Origin: Membranipora membranacea | Lineage: Eukaryota > Bryozoa > Gymnolaemata > Cheilostomatida > Membraniporidae | Direction: 5' to 3' | Assembly: GCA_914767715.1 (NCBI GenBank) | Contig: OU612066.1 | Location: 1,369,001 to 1,433,000 of the forward strand | DNA length: 64,000 nt | In this document: in pieces, positions 50,001-58,500 of the stretch | How positions within the stretch are numbered: position 1 is the first letter of the stretch | Layout: every line of letters begins with the position of its first letter | Program-made: the position numbers and the translations under genes | The notes under the pieces: model-generated | What the model saw: the letters and a program-made list of their open reading frames with translations, nothing else | Databases searched by the model: none | What the model was told of the DNA's origin: nothing

Positions 50001-52794
50001 CAACCCACATGATAATGATACCAATCCATATTGTAGAAAAGATAATCATATTGGGCCAAAACATGGCCTGTTTCAATATCGACCCAGCTGGTATTGACCC
50101 ATATTGTGATATCGTGCAAGCACTATGCACAATATCCTATTCCATTTCGCATTTGCTTTATATCCACAGGTAGCACAACTCCGTTTGATAAGACAACACC
50201 CATCTCTGACATTCCAACATCAAGTAAGTATTATAAAAACTTAATGACTCGAAACTTTACACATTAATCGGGGTGTAGCTGAAAATATCCAAATACGAAT
50301 AAAATGCTTATTTTACTGTTGTAACTGATACCTCTAGTTTCCTTAGCTGTAAAAGCTTCCTCATGGTCTTATTCACTCTCGAAGTCAATGGATATTGTTT
50401 TATCATACTTCAGCTCCACCCACTAATATGTGTGTCTATGAGAAGATATTTGAAGTGGATTCAGAAGGAAACAGTGTGATCAGCGGTAGCCCAGTCTCTA
50501 TCACAGCCAGGGTACGTATCTATGTATCGTACTTGGGCGGTGTGTGTACGTATCATACTTGGACGGTGTGCGGCATTCATATTCTGTTGATAAATTTATA
50601 TATATGTCTGCAACTCTGCATATGCATTGTAGTGCATGGTTTCTCTTTAATATTTGTGAGGATACTATTTGTGATGATATACTACTTTAGCACTAACATT
50701 TTGTACCATTATGAAAATGAATGCGTATGCAAGTATGGCCAAGCTGCTTATTAAGTGTTGGTAAAAATTTCAGGATGAAGGTGCTGCAGTACGTATTTAC
50801 ATTGAGTTTTTACAAGTTCTTTTGATTGTACTTCTGTTCTTGAGGTTAGTTTTTGTATTCTTTTTCAGCCCGGTCACACATGGAATGATGGTAACTGCAG
50901 AGAATGTACATGTATCATGGGATCCACCCCTGGCATGTATGTGTCTAAGTGCTCTGATATTAAGTGCCCACCTAAAGGCCTGCTGCATGAGTATGGACCC
51001 CGGACTGACAAAACAGAATGTTGTGCTCCTCTCATCAAGACCAGATGTCAAGTTGTCATCAATGGAACCCCTACACCTTTCACTGTAAGATTTTTGCTTT
51101 TAGACTAAATCATCAGTCATTCCACAGTCTCCTAAGCTCTCCCAGGTGGCTCATACAGCAGCTAACGTCTATGTACCTCAGATCAGTTGGCCATAATAGT
51201 TAATATTTCTACTGCCTCTTCCCTGCTGACATTGGTTTGTGAGTAGCAGTAAATGCTGTCAGTGTTTATATGAATCTGGGGTGGGGACTCATACCTTGTC
51301 AGAGATTGTAATCACCTTACCAGTTCGCTCTCTCTCGCTAACCACATCTGATTGTTTTGTTTAGGAAGGAGAGACCTGGCCTAAACCTAACTCTCCATGT
51401 GAGGAACAGAAATGTGTCAGAGGACCTACTGGTGATGTCATCATAGAGACTACACCAACACAGTGCGATAAACAGTGTCCCCCTGTGAGTATATCTTATA
51501 TCTAGTATCTACATCTATCGAGTCGGTGTTTGTCTGAACCCGCATTAACGTCAGTTACGTAGGCACCATGTAACAGTGTTGGTAGTAGGCTGTCCCTGCA
51601 GGGGCATTATGGGAGAAGGTGATGCAGACGGGACACTGTCACATTATCACTTGTCGACTGAGGACCACTTCACGTTATGCCATATACGAAGATCATCTAC
51701 CAGCTTTCTTATCTATGTGTACTGATTTGTGTTTACTCATTCATATCATGTTGTTTTGATTCGGTTACAAGGATATGGAGTACGTTGATTCAACTGACCC
51801 ATCATTGTGCTGCGGAGAGTGTAAACCAAAGGGATGTTATCACAATAACACACGATATAACTCAGGAGATGTGATTCCTAGTGATAAGCCTTGTAAAGAA
51901 ATGACTTGTGTAACAAACAGTGGATCTCCTCAGTGGTTCACCGATAAGGTCATATGTACTGAACCAAGACGATACTGCCTCAAGGTTAGTCTGTCCGCCG
52001 CCGTGACATCATACCGCCTTAATTGAATGGGATTTAGTGGCCGCCCCACTTCTTATCACTCGACGCAAAGACAAACTTGTTGTCCTAACTTTCTGAGTAC
52101 TCAGAAAATTCCTTATAAACTTTATGCGGTAGTGATTTAATGCTACCATTTCTCTAAGCTGTGCTACCATTTTTCTGCCACATTATGGTGATTTTCTGTG
52201 TGTAGATCGAAAAATAGGTCCATGCACCAGCGTTGACTGTGTGATGATTAATGTTTTGTGTTTTTGCAGGACGAACCGGAGATGGGACCAAACGATTGCT
52301 GTAAGAAGTGCATTGCTAAATGCTCAGATTGTTCTCCTAAACCAGTAACTAATGCCACCCTCATCACATTCAGGTAATTAATCTATACAGGATATTCTCC
52401 TGCTGTCTGTATATTGAGTTATATACCCTAAAATGGCTCATACCCGGTAAATCAGAGTCAAGCGCTCTTAACTGGTTTTACATTTTAGTAACAGTAACGG
52501 TATAAATCTTCACATGTGCTGTTTTTTATTGTTTTCAGCTTCACTCACCCGATGAAGGGACTGTGTGAGGGCGTAGCATCAGGACTGAATGAGTGTAGCG
52601 GTTATTGCTCATCCTCTTACAACGTCGGTCGGTCTGGAGCCGCACCTATGTCTAAGTGTACATGCTGTAAGCCTACCGAGTTCAAGGATGTAGCTGTCAT
52701 GTACAAGTGTGCCAGCAAGATTCCTCATTTCGAGACTATCAAGAGCCCCAAGGCCTGCGAGTGCACCCTATGCTCAGATAATAATGCTCCTTAA
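22856..52794 (+). CDS. giant gel-forming mucin / hemolectin-like secreted glycoprotein (52 exons, about 4,474 aa)
   Basis: A single gene chained by eye from 52 exons with GT-AG junctions. Every exon phase is compatible and the total is 13,425 nt including TAA. Exons are listed under the domain entries below. Order: signal peptide; VWD-C8-TIL three times with an extra TIL; WxxW modules 1-3; repeat array 1; TIL-like and VWC; WxxW 4; array 2; WxxW 5; F5/8 type C; array 3; WxxW 6 and 7; TIL, VWC, LDLa; VWC-like block; C-terminal cystine knot. VWD and cystine-knot modules form disulphide-linked multimers in VWF and gel mucins, and WxxW (CysD) modules punctuate repeat regions in MUC2/MUC5AC. F5/8C and LDLa recall hemocytin/hemolectin and SCO-spondin. 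Likely role: a polymeric extracellular gel, adhesive or clotting protein. The family is certain; the function is inferred. Start: the only ATG followed by a signal peptide, 65 bp after a TATA box. An optional 15-nt microexon is noted separately. Confidence 0.93.
23227..25571 (+). other. mucin exons 3-8: VWD1, C8-1, TIL-1
   Basis: Exons 23227-23549, 23840-23989, 24217-24364 (VWD1), 24603-24715 and 24936-25089 (C8-1), 25340-25571 (TIL-1). VWD1 opens [19 protein letters not shown] and ends [17 protein letters not shown], keeping the CGLC (CxxC) motif tied to disulphide-linked multimer formation in VWF. C8-1 has the spaced cysteines of the family ([14 protein letters not shown], then CENDYC). TIL-1 runs from [20 protein letters not shown] to ECPCTHG. 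Approximate residues 57-400. Confidence 0.92.
25824..28512 (+). other. mucin exons 9-14: VWD2, C8-2, TIL-2
   Basis: Exons 25824-26008, 26210-26373, 26627-26801 (VWD2), 27128-27265 and 27423-27593 (C8-2), 28275-28512 (TIL-2). VWD2 starts [19 protein letters not shown], so it carries the GDPH tetrapeptide at which some mucin VWD domains are cut autocatalytically. Its end reads [15 protein letters not shown], lacking the first cysteine of CGLC. C8-2 includes [18 protein letters not shown]-2 has [18 protein letters not shown]. Approximate residues 399-756. Confidence 0.92.
28731..29226 (+). other. mucin exons 15-16: extra TIL module with proline-rich insert
   Basis: Exons 28731-28948 and 29118-29226. 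[10 protein letters not shown] closes the previous unit, then a short proline-rich linker ([11 protein letters not shown]) leads into another TIL ([18 protein letters not shown] to [13 protein letters not shown]). No VWD lies between this TIL and TIL-2, so it is a tandem TIL addition. Confidence 0.85.
30615..30717 (+). repeat. 9-bp microsatellite (TACTAATAC)n in a mucin intron
   Basis: About eleven tandem copies of TACTAATAC begin 13 bp after the exon-19 donor. Similar TACTAATACTC units resume beyond the adjoining SINE at 30963, so the SINE appears to have landed within or beside the array. Confidence 0.9.
30718..30963 (-). mobile_element. tRNA-derived SINE, antisense in a mucin intron
   Basis: On the minus strand the element begins GGCAGGCAGGGTGGCGTAG. 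Its pol III A box is TGGCGTAGTGG (30942-30952) and its B box GGTTCGAATCC (30898-30908). It runs into a tRNA-unrelated body and ends in tandem TTTACA repeats (30718-30741). CTACTAAT flanks both sides and may be the target duplication, although the surrounding microsatellite makes this ambiguous. Confidence 0.82.
34464..34595 (+). repeat. 11-bp tandem array in mucin intron 25
   Basis: Twelve exact or near-exact copies of ATCATCCTCAT lie just inside the 5' end of the intron following exon 25. Confidence 0.92.
35761..36090 (+). repeat. 55-bp minisatellite, six copies, in mucin intron 28
   Basis: Six units start at 35761, 35816, 35871, 35926, 35981 and 36036, beginning CTAAGACTATAGTTATCC and ending with TAGTATTGTGAGAGGA. 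They differ by only a few substitutions, so amplification is recent. The array fills most of the intron between the two halves of WxxW module 2. Confidence 0.94.
37317..38702 (+). repeat. coding tandem array 1: 14 units of 99 bp (33 aa)
   Basis: Lies inside exon 31 (37122-38808). Units start with [10 protein letters not shown] and end [18 protein letters not shown]. Nearly all are N-type ([14 protein letters not shown](K/R)M). Unit 13 is a hybrid ([10 protein letters not shown]). A degenerate unit follows from 38703 ([13 protein letters not shown]). There is no cysteine; per unit about five Thr, three or four Ser, five Pro, but also about seven Gly and one acid-labile Asp-Pro. Because 99 is divisible by 3 and no frame has a stop, long antisense ORFs also appear here; they are artefacts. 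Confidence 0.97.
39151..41190 (+). other. mucin exons 32-35: TIL-like, VWC-like, WxxW module 4
   Basis: Exons 39151-39240, 39520-39662 (TIL-like: [38 protein letters not shown]), 40210-40480 (VWC-like [15 protein letters not shown], Thr/Pro-rich linker, then the start of WxxW 4: [10 protein letters not shown]) and 40989-41190 (rest of WxxW 4, ending CADYVVRFW). Module 4 has Tyr in place of the first tryptophan. The cysteine-rich block separates arrays 1 and 2. Confidence 0.85.
41572..42957 (+). repeat. coding tandem array 2: 14 units of 99 bp, mosaic of N and I types
   Basis: Lies inside exon 36 (41433-43459). Units 1-3 are I-type ([16 protein letters not shown]; unit 1 divergent with IGQGSS), units 4-8 N-type, unit 9 a hybrid [10 protein letters not shown], unit 10 the reverse hybrid [10 protein letters not shown], and units 11-14 I-type. 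Silent differences follow the types: GGAGACACAACTAAA with I and GGTGACACAACCA(A/G)A with N. The pattern records exchange between two array lineages. A degenerate unit ([11 protein letters not shown]) ends the array. Confidence 0.97.
42958..43459 (+). other. mucin exon 36 (3' part): WxxW module 5 and linker
   Basis: Module 5 runs from [13 protein letters not shown] through [17 protein letters not shown] to [12 protein letters not shown]. Both tryptophans of WxxW are Phe (FSEF), while the cysteine and DYE pattern remains. Unlike modules 1-4 the module is not split by an intron. A Ser/Thr/Pro linker ([18 protein letters not shown]) ends the exon. Confidence 0.85.
43772..45470 (+). other. mucin exons 37-39 (5' part): F5/8 type C (discoidin) domain
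   Basis: Exons 43772-43962, 44785-44928 and the start of 45319-47013. The complete domain runs from [19 protein letters not shown] through [33 protein letters not shown] and [12 protein letters not shown] to [11 protein letters not shown] and MRMELIGC, about 160 residues with the terminal Cys pair. The family binds lipids or glycans through its spikes. It also occurs in hemolectin/hemocytin and SCO-spondin. Approximate residues 3146-3310. Confidence 0.93.
44176..44385. mobile_element. MITE-like dispersed repeat in mucin intron 37
   Basis: Bounded by inverted GCACCGTAGC (near 44192) and GCTACGGTGC (near 44325-44337). It contains GGGTGGGGTG and CTCAAGCACATTTG. The same ordered blocks occur at 56820-57000 in an SLC13 intron, so this is an interspersed family. 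Confidence 0.6.
45499..46686 (+). repeat. coding tandem array 3: 12 units of 99 bp, all I-type
   Basis: Lies inside exon 39 (45319-47013), directly after the F5/8C domain. All units are [10 protein letters not shown] type. Unit 9 has QRD for QGD, and unit 12 has GATNKM for GDTTKM. A partial unit follows ([14 protein letters not shown]) leading into a Thr/Pro-rich linker. Homogeneity is higher than in array 2. Confidence 0.97.
46800..48132 (+). other. mucin exons 39 (3' part)-42: WxxW modules 6 and 7
   Basis: The end of 45319-47013 and exon 47179-47384 encode module 6 ([13 protein letters not shown], then [16 protein letters not shown], ending [12 protein letters not shown]) and a [17 protein letters not shown] linker. 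The end of 47179-47384 with exons 47529-47691 and 48024-48132 encodes module 7 ([13 protein letters not shown], then [10 protein letters not shown]). Module 6 keeps only the first Trp (WSDF). Module 7 keeps both (WGDW). Confidence 0.85.
48332..49260 (+). other. mucin exons 43-45: TIL, VWC-like and LDLa domains
   Basis: Exons 48332-48504 (Pro/Thr linker and [22 protein letters not shown] to [10 protein letters not shown]), 48706-48801 (VWC-like [16 protein letters not shown]) and 49110-49260. The last encodes a complete LDL-receptor class A module: [28 protein letters not shown] and CDNDEKNC, with the acidic calcium-binding residues D, D, D and E in place. Single LDLa modules are also found in SCO-spondin and hemocytin relatives. 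Confidence 0.9.
49408..49747. mobile_element. 340-bp MITE with TA target duplication and an internal tRNA-like segment
   Basis: Terminal inverted repeats CCCTATAGGAGTTTA are perfect for 15 bp (19 bp with one mismatch). TA lies immediately outside both ends (49406-49407 and 49748-49749), the mark of Tc1/mariner-type insertion. Internally GCGAAATTTAGT-like motifs repeat. At 49563-49640 there is a tRNA-like stretch with A-box-like TGTAGTGGTCTAAG and B box GGTTCAAATCC followed by a T run. The acceptor stem does not pair, so it is not a functional tRNA gene. The element sits in mucin intron 45. Confidence 0.8.
50170..52373 (+). other. mucin exons 46-51: linker and C-terminal VWC-like cysteine-rich block
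   Basis: Exons 50170-50223 (Thr/Pro linker), 50414-50511, 50869-51084, 51365-51484, 51772-51984 and 52270-52373. Sequence such as [15 protein letters not shown], then [20 protein letters not shown] and [21 protein letters not shown], is the VWC-type chain that precedes the cystine knot in VWF, mucins and hemolectin (CCxxC motifs repeated). Approximate residues 4122-4390. Confidence 0.88.
50774..50788 (+). other. possible 15-nt cassette microexon of the mucin gene
   Basis: Between exons 47 and 48 the sequence AATTTCAG|GATGAAGGTGCTGCA|GTACGTAT has a good acceptor and donor around five codons (DEGAA), in phase 0 with both neighbours. Inclusion would make the protein 4,479 aa. Not required for an intact frame, so possibly alternative. 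Confidence 0.4.
52539..52794 (+). other. mucin exon 52: C-terminal cystine knot (CTCK)
   Basis: About 84 residues: [47 protein letters not shown], and the end [12 protein letters not shown] then TAA. The CxxxC/CC and final CxCxxC pattern is the CTCK that dimerises VWF and gel mucins through intermolecular disulphides. Confidence 0.92.
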
Positions 52795-53580
52795 TCATTG
52801 TTTTTTATCTCAATGTAGGCTATTTTTCCACTTTTTATTTTACCGTAATCAAGAATAATTTTTCTCTTGTTGAGTCTGCATTTGTCAGACAAAATCTACC
52901 AAATTGTTCAAACCGACTGACCACAGAGTACAGCTCACCACAACTTCAACCCACAAATCTTAATCCAAACCAACAAACTGCCACAAACAAACGACTAATC
53001 CAATCCACCCTGAGCCTCTATTAAAACTAAACCAACCCACTTCAACAATCCACCTGAACTAAAACTTAATAATACAGACCCAGAAAATACACAACAATCA
53101 ACCTACACACTAAGAGAAGTCAATGGATTGTGTTGAGGTAATCTTGAAAAGTATCTCACTCAACCTTTTCCAGCCTTGAAAACTTACTGAACCCACCCGA
53201 CCATAAACCACTAGCCAACTACAAACTTCAACCACAGTAGACCACTAGCCCATCCAAAAAATAATCCAAATCAACAAATTAGAAATCCAAAATAACTAAA
53301 CAATTACAACACCTTTCAATCCATCAGCAAACCCTAAACCAAACCCGAGATGCTTCATGTGATAAACCAATACTCAATCCATTGTCATAACCTTAACCAA
53401 ACCCAATACAAAATCTCAAAAACGATTAAGCTCTGAACTTTTGCACACTCAACAACAGACGTTCTGCGATCTCAAATATTTCTTTGTACCATGCTCATTT
53501 TCCCTTCTGTGTGTCTGCGGACCAATTGTCTATTTTTGTACACCTATTTTACTGAATATAAATAAACTCAGCATGTTGTG
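52795..53580 (+). promoter_or_regulatory. mucin 3' UTR with polyadenylation signal
   Basis: AATAAA at 53561-53566 lies about 770 nt after the stop, followed by a GT-containing tract. From 52910 to 53410 the UTR is strongly C/A-rich with repeated AACCAAACC-like runs and few G, unlike the flanking DNA. No ORF of note. Confidence 0.65.
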
Positions 53581-54800
53581 AAATCGTGTTTCTATAATTT
53601 AGAAAAATGCTTCATTGACTGGTTTGTTGTTGATATCTGGATACACAATCCATGGCAAAGCAATTACGTGGAGGATGTATAATGCAAGCCTTCCAGCACT
53701 CATTGAGATTTATAATGTTGATAACTTGGTGCAGATAATAATATTTATCAATGTCAATCCACAGTGTGTCTGTCTATCATATAATGATTCCAAGGCTGTC
53801 CTCATAGGCAGTGGCAATGTGTCATAGTTCTAGCACCATTACAAAATAACATTTTGCATTGCATTTTGCATTGTGCATGTGAAAATGCAATCAAGTGAAT
53901 GTTTTCAATGTTGTGATATCTTATAATTGTCAGGATTTGTTACATCCCAGTATCTTTTTGAACGAGACAAGCAGCTTTGTGACAAAAATGGTAATGAATG
54001 ACTCATTTGAAAAACTTTGATAAAAATCACTCCTCCCACGCCACGCTCAGGCCCGCATTCAGCCTGTATAATTCAGGCAATAAATGGACTGTTATGCTCA
54101 TCATTTGGTTTTAAAGTTATCCCTTGGATTAACACAAAAATTATACATCATTTCTCGTGCTGATATGTCATAGCCCCAGTGGTAAGTCATGATTACAAAA
54201 TCTTGTTGAATTGGAATCAATTGAAAGTGGGAATAAAGAGAGCATATAAACACATTAAAAATAAATAGGATGATTCCAAATATACCGCAAATTAAAATAT
54301 AAAATTGTGTGTAATAGTTTTCTATCATTCAAAATTAAGCGTTAGCTGCCGCATAGAATATGATTGATGATACATTGATCAGTGTAACCCATTACCACCA
54401 ACAACAACAAAAAAAAGTGCTCATAACCTTCCAAACGAACCTTTCAGGCTTGGCTGATGGATGCTAAATAAGCTCACGAAAGCTTTTCAAAAAGCAACAA
54501 ACCTAGAGAATCTGGCCATTAAAACAGCAAAAGTAGCCTTGTCAAGTACATCAAAGCAATGAGTCAACATGTCTGCATAAAGAAAGAAAAACACATTTAT
54601 TCACTTGTGCCGAATGAAAGGGAGCTCCCAGGGCCAAAATATTAGTATTACTTTAAAAAGCACAAAGCAGTATGTGAGAACTGATCATGTTACCGATATA
54701 TTAACATTAAAATAAATGAAATAAAGATTGAGATTAACATTTAATTGTGACTTTTACATGATATTCAGCTACGAGTTGTTTGACTCAAAGTTTTGGCACA
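53581..54800. other. convergent intergenic region, no gene seen
   Basis: AT-rich, short ORFs only. TTTTGCATTGCATTTTGCATT-like short direct repeats lie at about 53848-53875. Confidence 0.45.
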
Positions 54801-55185
54801 TTAAAGGGCAACCAAGGTTTCGCAGCAACGCATTAATGGGTAGCATATAATGTGCTGGGCAGCATCAGCTTTGTGCATTACGCGATGCAAAACTCAAAGT
54901 AGTTGCTGACTCTAAGCTGGGTAACACTTCAGTTTAGGGGAGGTTCCAAGACTTTGCTGTAATAATTATAGAGCACAGGCTAAATGATAACAGGAACAGG
55001 AAACTGCTATGTGGTATTCTCTTTTAGCTGAGTTTGAGTGCCTGATGGAAGAAATGTTTCACAAGAATTCTGGCTGAGTAATCATCCGAATTATATTTTG
55101 TCTTTTTCCCCATGCAGAAGGTGCAATCTGCTATTAATCAATGGCCATCAATGAGAAGTTGTTTGAAACCTTGGTTGCCCTTTAA
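54801..55185. mobile_element. 385-bp MITE with TTAA ends (piggyBac-like)
   Basis: Left end TTAA then AGGGCAACCAAGGTTTC (54801-54821); right end is its exact reverse complement (55165-55185). TTAA at both borders is the target site used by piggyBac-type transposases, and the internal sequence has no ORF, so this is a non-autonomous element. Confidence 0.85.
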
Positions 55186-55598
55186 GTGTAGATAGGATGG
55201 GATTATGAATAAACTCTGATCCCGCTATCTAAATAAAACACCATATCATATCTCACTTCAATTATGATTGTTGTATCATTGCCTAATGCAATTGTTATCA
55301 ATTTAGGTTAGAATTCCTCTCCAGTTGATACAGCAGCACAAAGTTGGAAGGTAATAATAATCATTGTGACCATAATAGAATAACAAGTATATACAAACTG
55401 ATCACTGTTGTTAATAAAATATCCTATATCCTATATATATAATTATAATGATGGCTGATACCTGCTTGTTCTACATGAGAGTCAGGTGCCAGCTGGTGTC
55501 AGCAGGGAGAAGATACGAGGATGGTGTAGCACCTGTACAGGGGAGGGGGGGTCATAGGGAGTTCATATATCATAATTATTCTGAAGATGACAATATTC
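55186..55598 (-). other. probable SLC13 3' UTR and flank
   Basis: Downstream of the SLC13 stop on the minus strand. It contains a G-rich run (GGGGAGGGGGGG near 55540-55551 on the plus strand). I did not find a clear AATAAA on the minus strand, so the transcript end is undefined. Confidence 0.35.
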
Positions 55599-58500
55599 CT
55601 AGCAGCTATTGGATACGCTAGTAGTGTTTGCCCAATCTGGCATGGTGTCCAGTTTGAAGAATGCAGCTCCCCATGTGTTAATAGCCAACATTGTGAAACA
55701 CAGACACAGGACGTTCATTATCATTCCAGCTTTAACCTGAAGAATATAAGAGCTACTAGTGAAAGTATGTGCAAAAGATGAACATTGCATAAGCTGCATG
55801 CACTCTGTATATAGAGACCATCTCTTCCGCAAACTCTAAATAGCTGTCTTCTTTATGACTGTGATATGACAACTCCAAAACTAATTTCTAACCTCGAGCA
55901 TTGTTATTATGCTTTAACTTTATTCTGTACTGTACTGATGAGTCAAACAAATGCAAACAACTTGGGAGAACTCCATGTTTTAGCAATAATAGCTTCATGA
56001 AATTTTTCGCTAGAAACTTTTGTCTGATAGCAAGAAGCCCCCCTCCTCCTCTCCCACAGAATGACTTCACACTATAGGTGACGACGCCCCAGACTAACAT
56101 CGGCAGTAAGAAATAATGTACTTACCATATCCAAAACTCTTAGATGTCCAAATGCAAACACAATGGCATTAGGAGGTGTAGCCACTGGGAAAGCAAAGGC
56201 GAAGCTAGAGCATATAGTCACAGGTATGAGAATGTAGAGAGGATGAATGTTAAGTGTCACTGCCTGTTAGGAGAAAATAAAACACTTATCAATGTCTGCA
56301 GCAAACCAAACTTAATCTTATATCTTATTTCATCTTTATATAGTGGGATCATCCTTCATCAATAGTGTGGAGCCAATGGATTCGGGAAAAATATTTTGAA
56401 GGAATATAGAAAAATTTCAACAAAAGTAATATGGATAGTCTGTTCTCAATACGTACCAGTTGTGCTAGAATGGGTAAGAATATACTGGCAGATGAAGTAT
56501 TACTAGTAAACTCGGTAAACATTGTCATCACAGCACCGCATATAAATACTAAAGCTGCTTTAGGTATGGTATCTAAAACTTGTAACTGACATCCGAGCCA
56601 CTCCGATAATCCTGAGGTCTACAATCAGTCAATATGAATCAATGCACACAAGAACCAAACTGCTCTTAAAACAATCCCAATTTGCAAAATTTCATCAGTT
56701 AAATTAGAACTGTTCGATAACTATATTATAGTAATAGTCATTGTATAATATTAGGTTTGATAAAACATTGACCAAATTCTGATCGCTGTTTGGCACCCTG
56801 CTTGCAAATTCACTAAAGATACGAGTCTCTCTGCACTGAAGCTACACTGCCACAACGTAGCCTGTTTACGTTTTAAAGCTAACTTTTTCAGACGGTGGGT
56901 GGGGTGACTTTTTAGTTTGGAAACTCAAGCACATTTGGATTAATTCAACTGCTACGGTGCAATGATAACCAGCACAAACTGATTGGTTGCACAAAGCGGC
57001 TGTTCAGTCAGTTTAAGTTTCCAAAACACTTATAAGTTGTCTCCCCTAGATAAAAAGCTCTAGAGTCTAGACCATAAGTATAAATGGCTGAGCTAAAATC
57101 CCACGGATTTAGTTCAGTAGAATGAGCAACTGAACAAACACGCAAACATCAGTAAATCATAACATTTATGTCTCTTTATTAACTATAAAGACTTTAATTT
57201 ATCCTTGAAGTGGGTATTAGTGGGTTAAAAATAATAAATACAAAGTCTAAGTTATATTAAATGACGCCTACGGCTTCAAAAAAGGCTCTATTGATATTTA
57301 AATTCCTTCTTTGATTGGAAAGTTATTTGCAAACAGACGTCACATTACTACATTAATATGTTTCCTGGTCTTAGGCTTGAGAATATTATACTACTTGGTG
57401 CTGCGGATTGTATGCTGTTATGCACTAATCGATCATAATATCATATTTACATAGAAACTGATGTTAGTTTTAGGACAAAAAGACTGAATAATATGTCGAC
57501 TTACTTTGCACATGTCGGCGAGAGCGAATCCACCACCTAGAAGAATAATCACACCCCATGGTAGTTTAGCCTGCACTGTCTTCCAGTCTAGAATGGGAGG
57601 TCCCAGTTTGTAGCCTGTTGAGTGAGATTTCAAGCAAGGAAAACTTGACGGGAACGCGAACAAAAATGTACAGATGAATATTCCTGTTGATGCGTCCGAA
57701 ACAAATCTGTAAAAGAATGAGAACAGGAATTTCTAAGCATCACCATAACTTAATTGATAGATGGTCCAACTGCGCAGATTACGGTAAAAGTAAGGAAACA
57801 AAGTTGACATAACTATGAAATCAACAAGTAGAGTCCACAAAACCATACCAATAGAGCAAAAAATAGATGTAGGTATTATATTATAGTTATTCAGACTTCA
57901 CATTGAAATGCGAATAATATATTTCTTGTACATACTTTGGTTTGAATGCACTCGACCATCCGGCCACAAATTTTGGGTCTCTCCATAACCACAGCATCAC
58001 CAGAAGCACAAAGAATACTACCAGAACTATCTCAGGAAATCTATAACATAGAACACCATAACGATATAATGAACTGAGATACCTGTAATATGGGAGTTAT
58101 CTACAGGCTCAATTGGATTGATCAATTATCTATCATCGACATCATTTTCAACATCAACAATCAATTTTTTTACATTTTTTACAGAATAACCTTAACTCAC
58201 AATAAAATCGTTACTTAGTTTCAGTGTGCACCTAAATTCAGAGAGAACTTAATGACTATTTTTACCTCATTTTGCCGAGTTTTTTATACTCTTTTCTGAG
58301 GACTGCTCGGCCTCCTTCAGCCTGGAATTCCTCATCCGTCTCCCAGCAGAACAAAGACCTGACAAGATTATCAGAGAAGTATGATTAAGGCCAATCTGAG
58401 GATATCTCAACATAAATATAACAACCGGCAGTTTGAAACGCCTCTGCTGTCATGGTTTACAGGACAACTAGCATGTGGTTAGAATATTTTACTAACAAGG

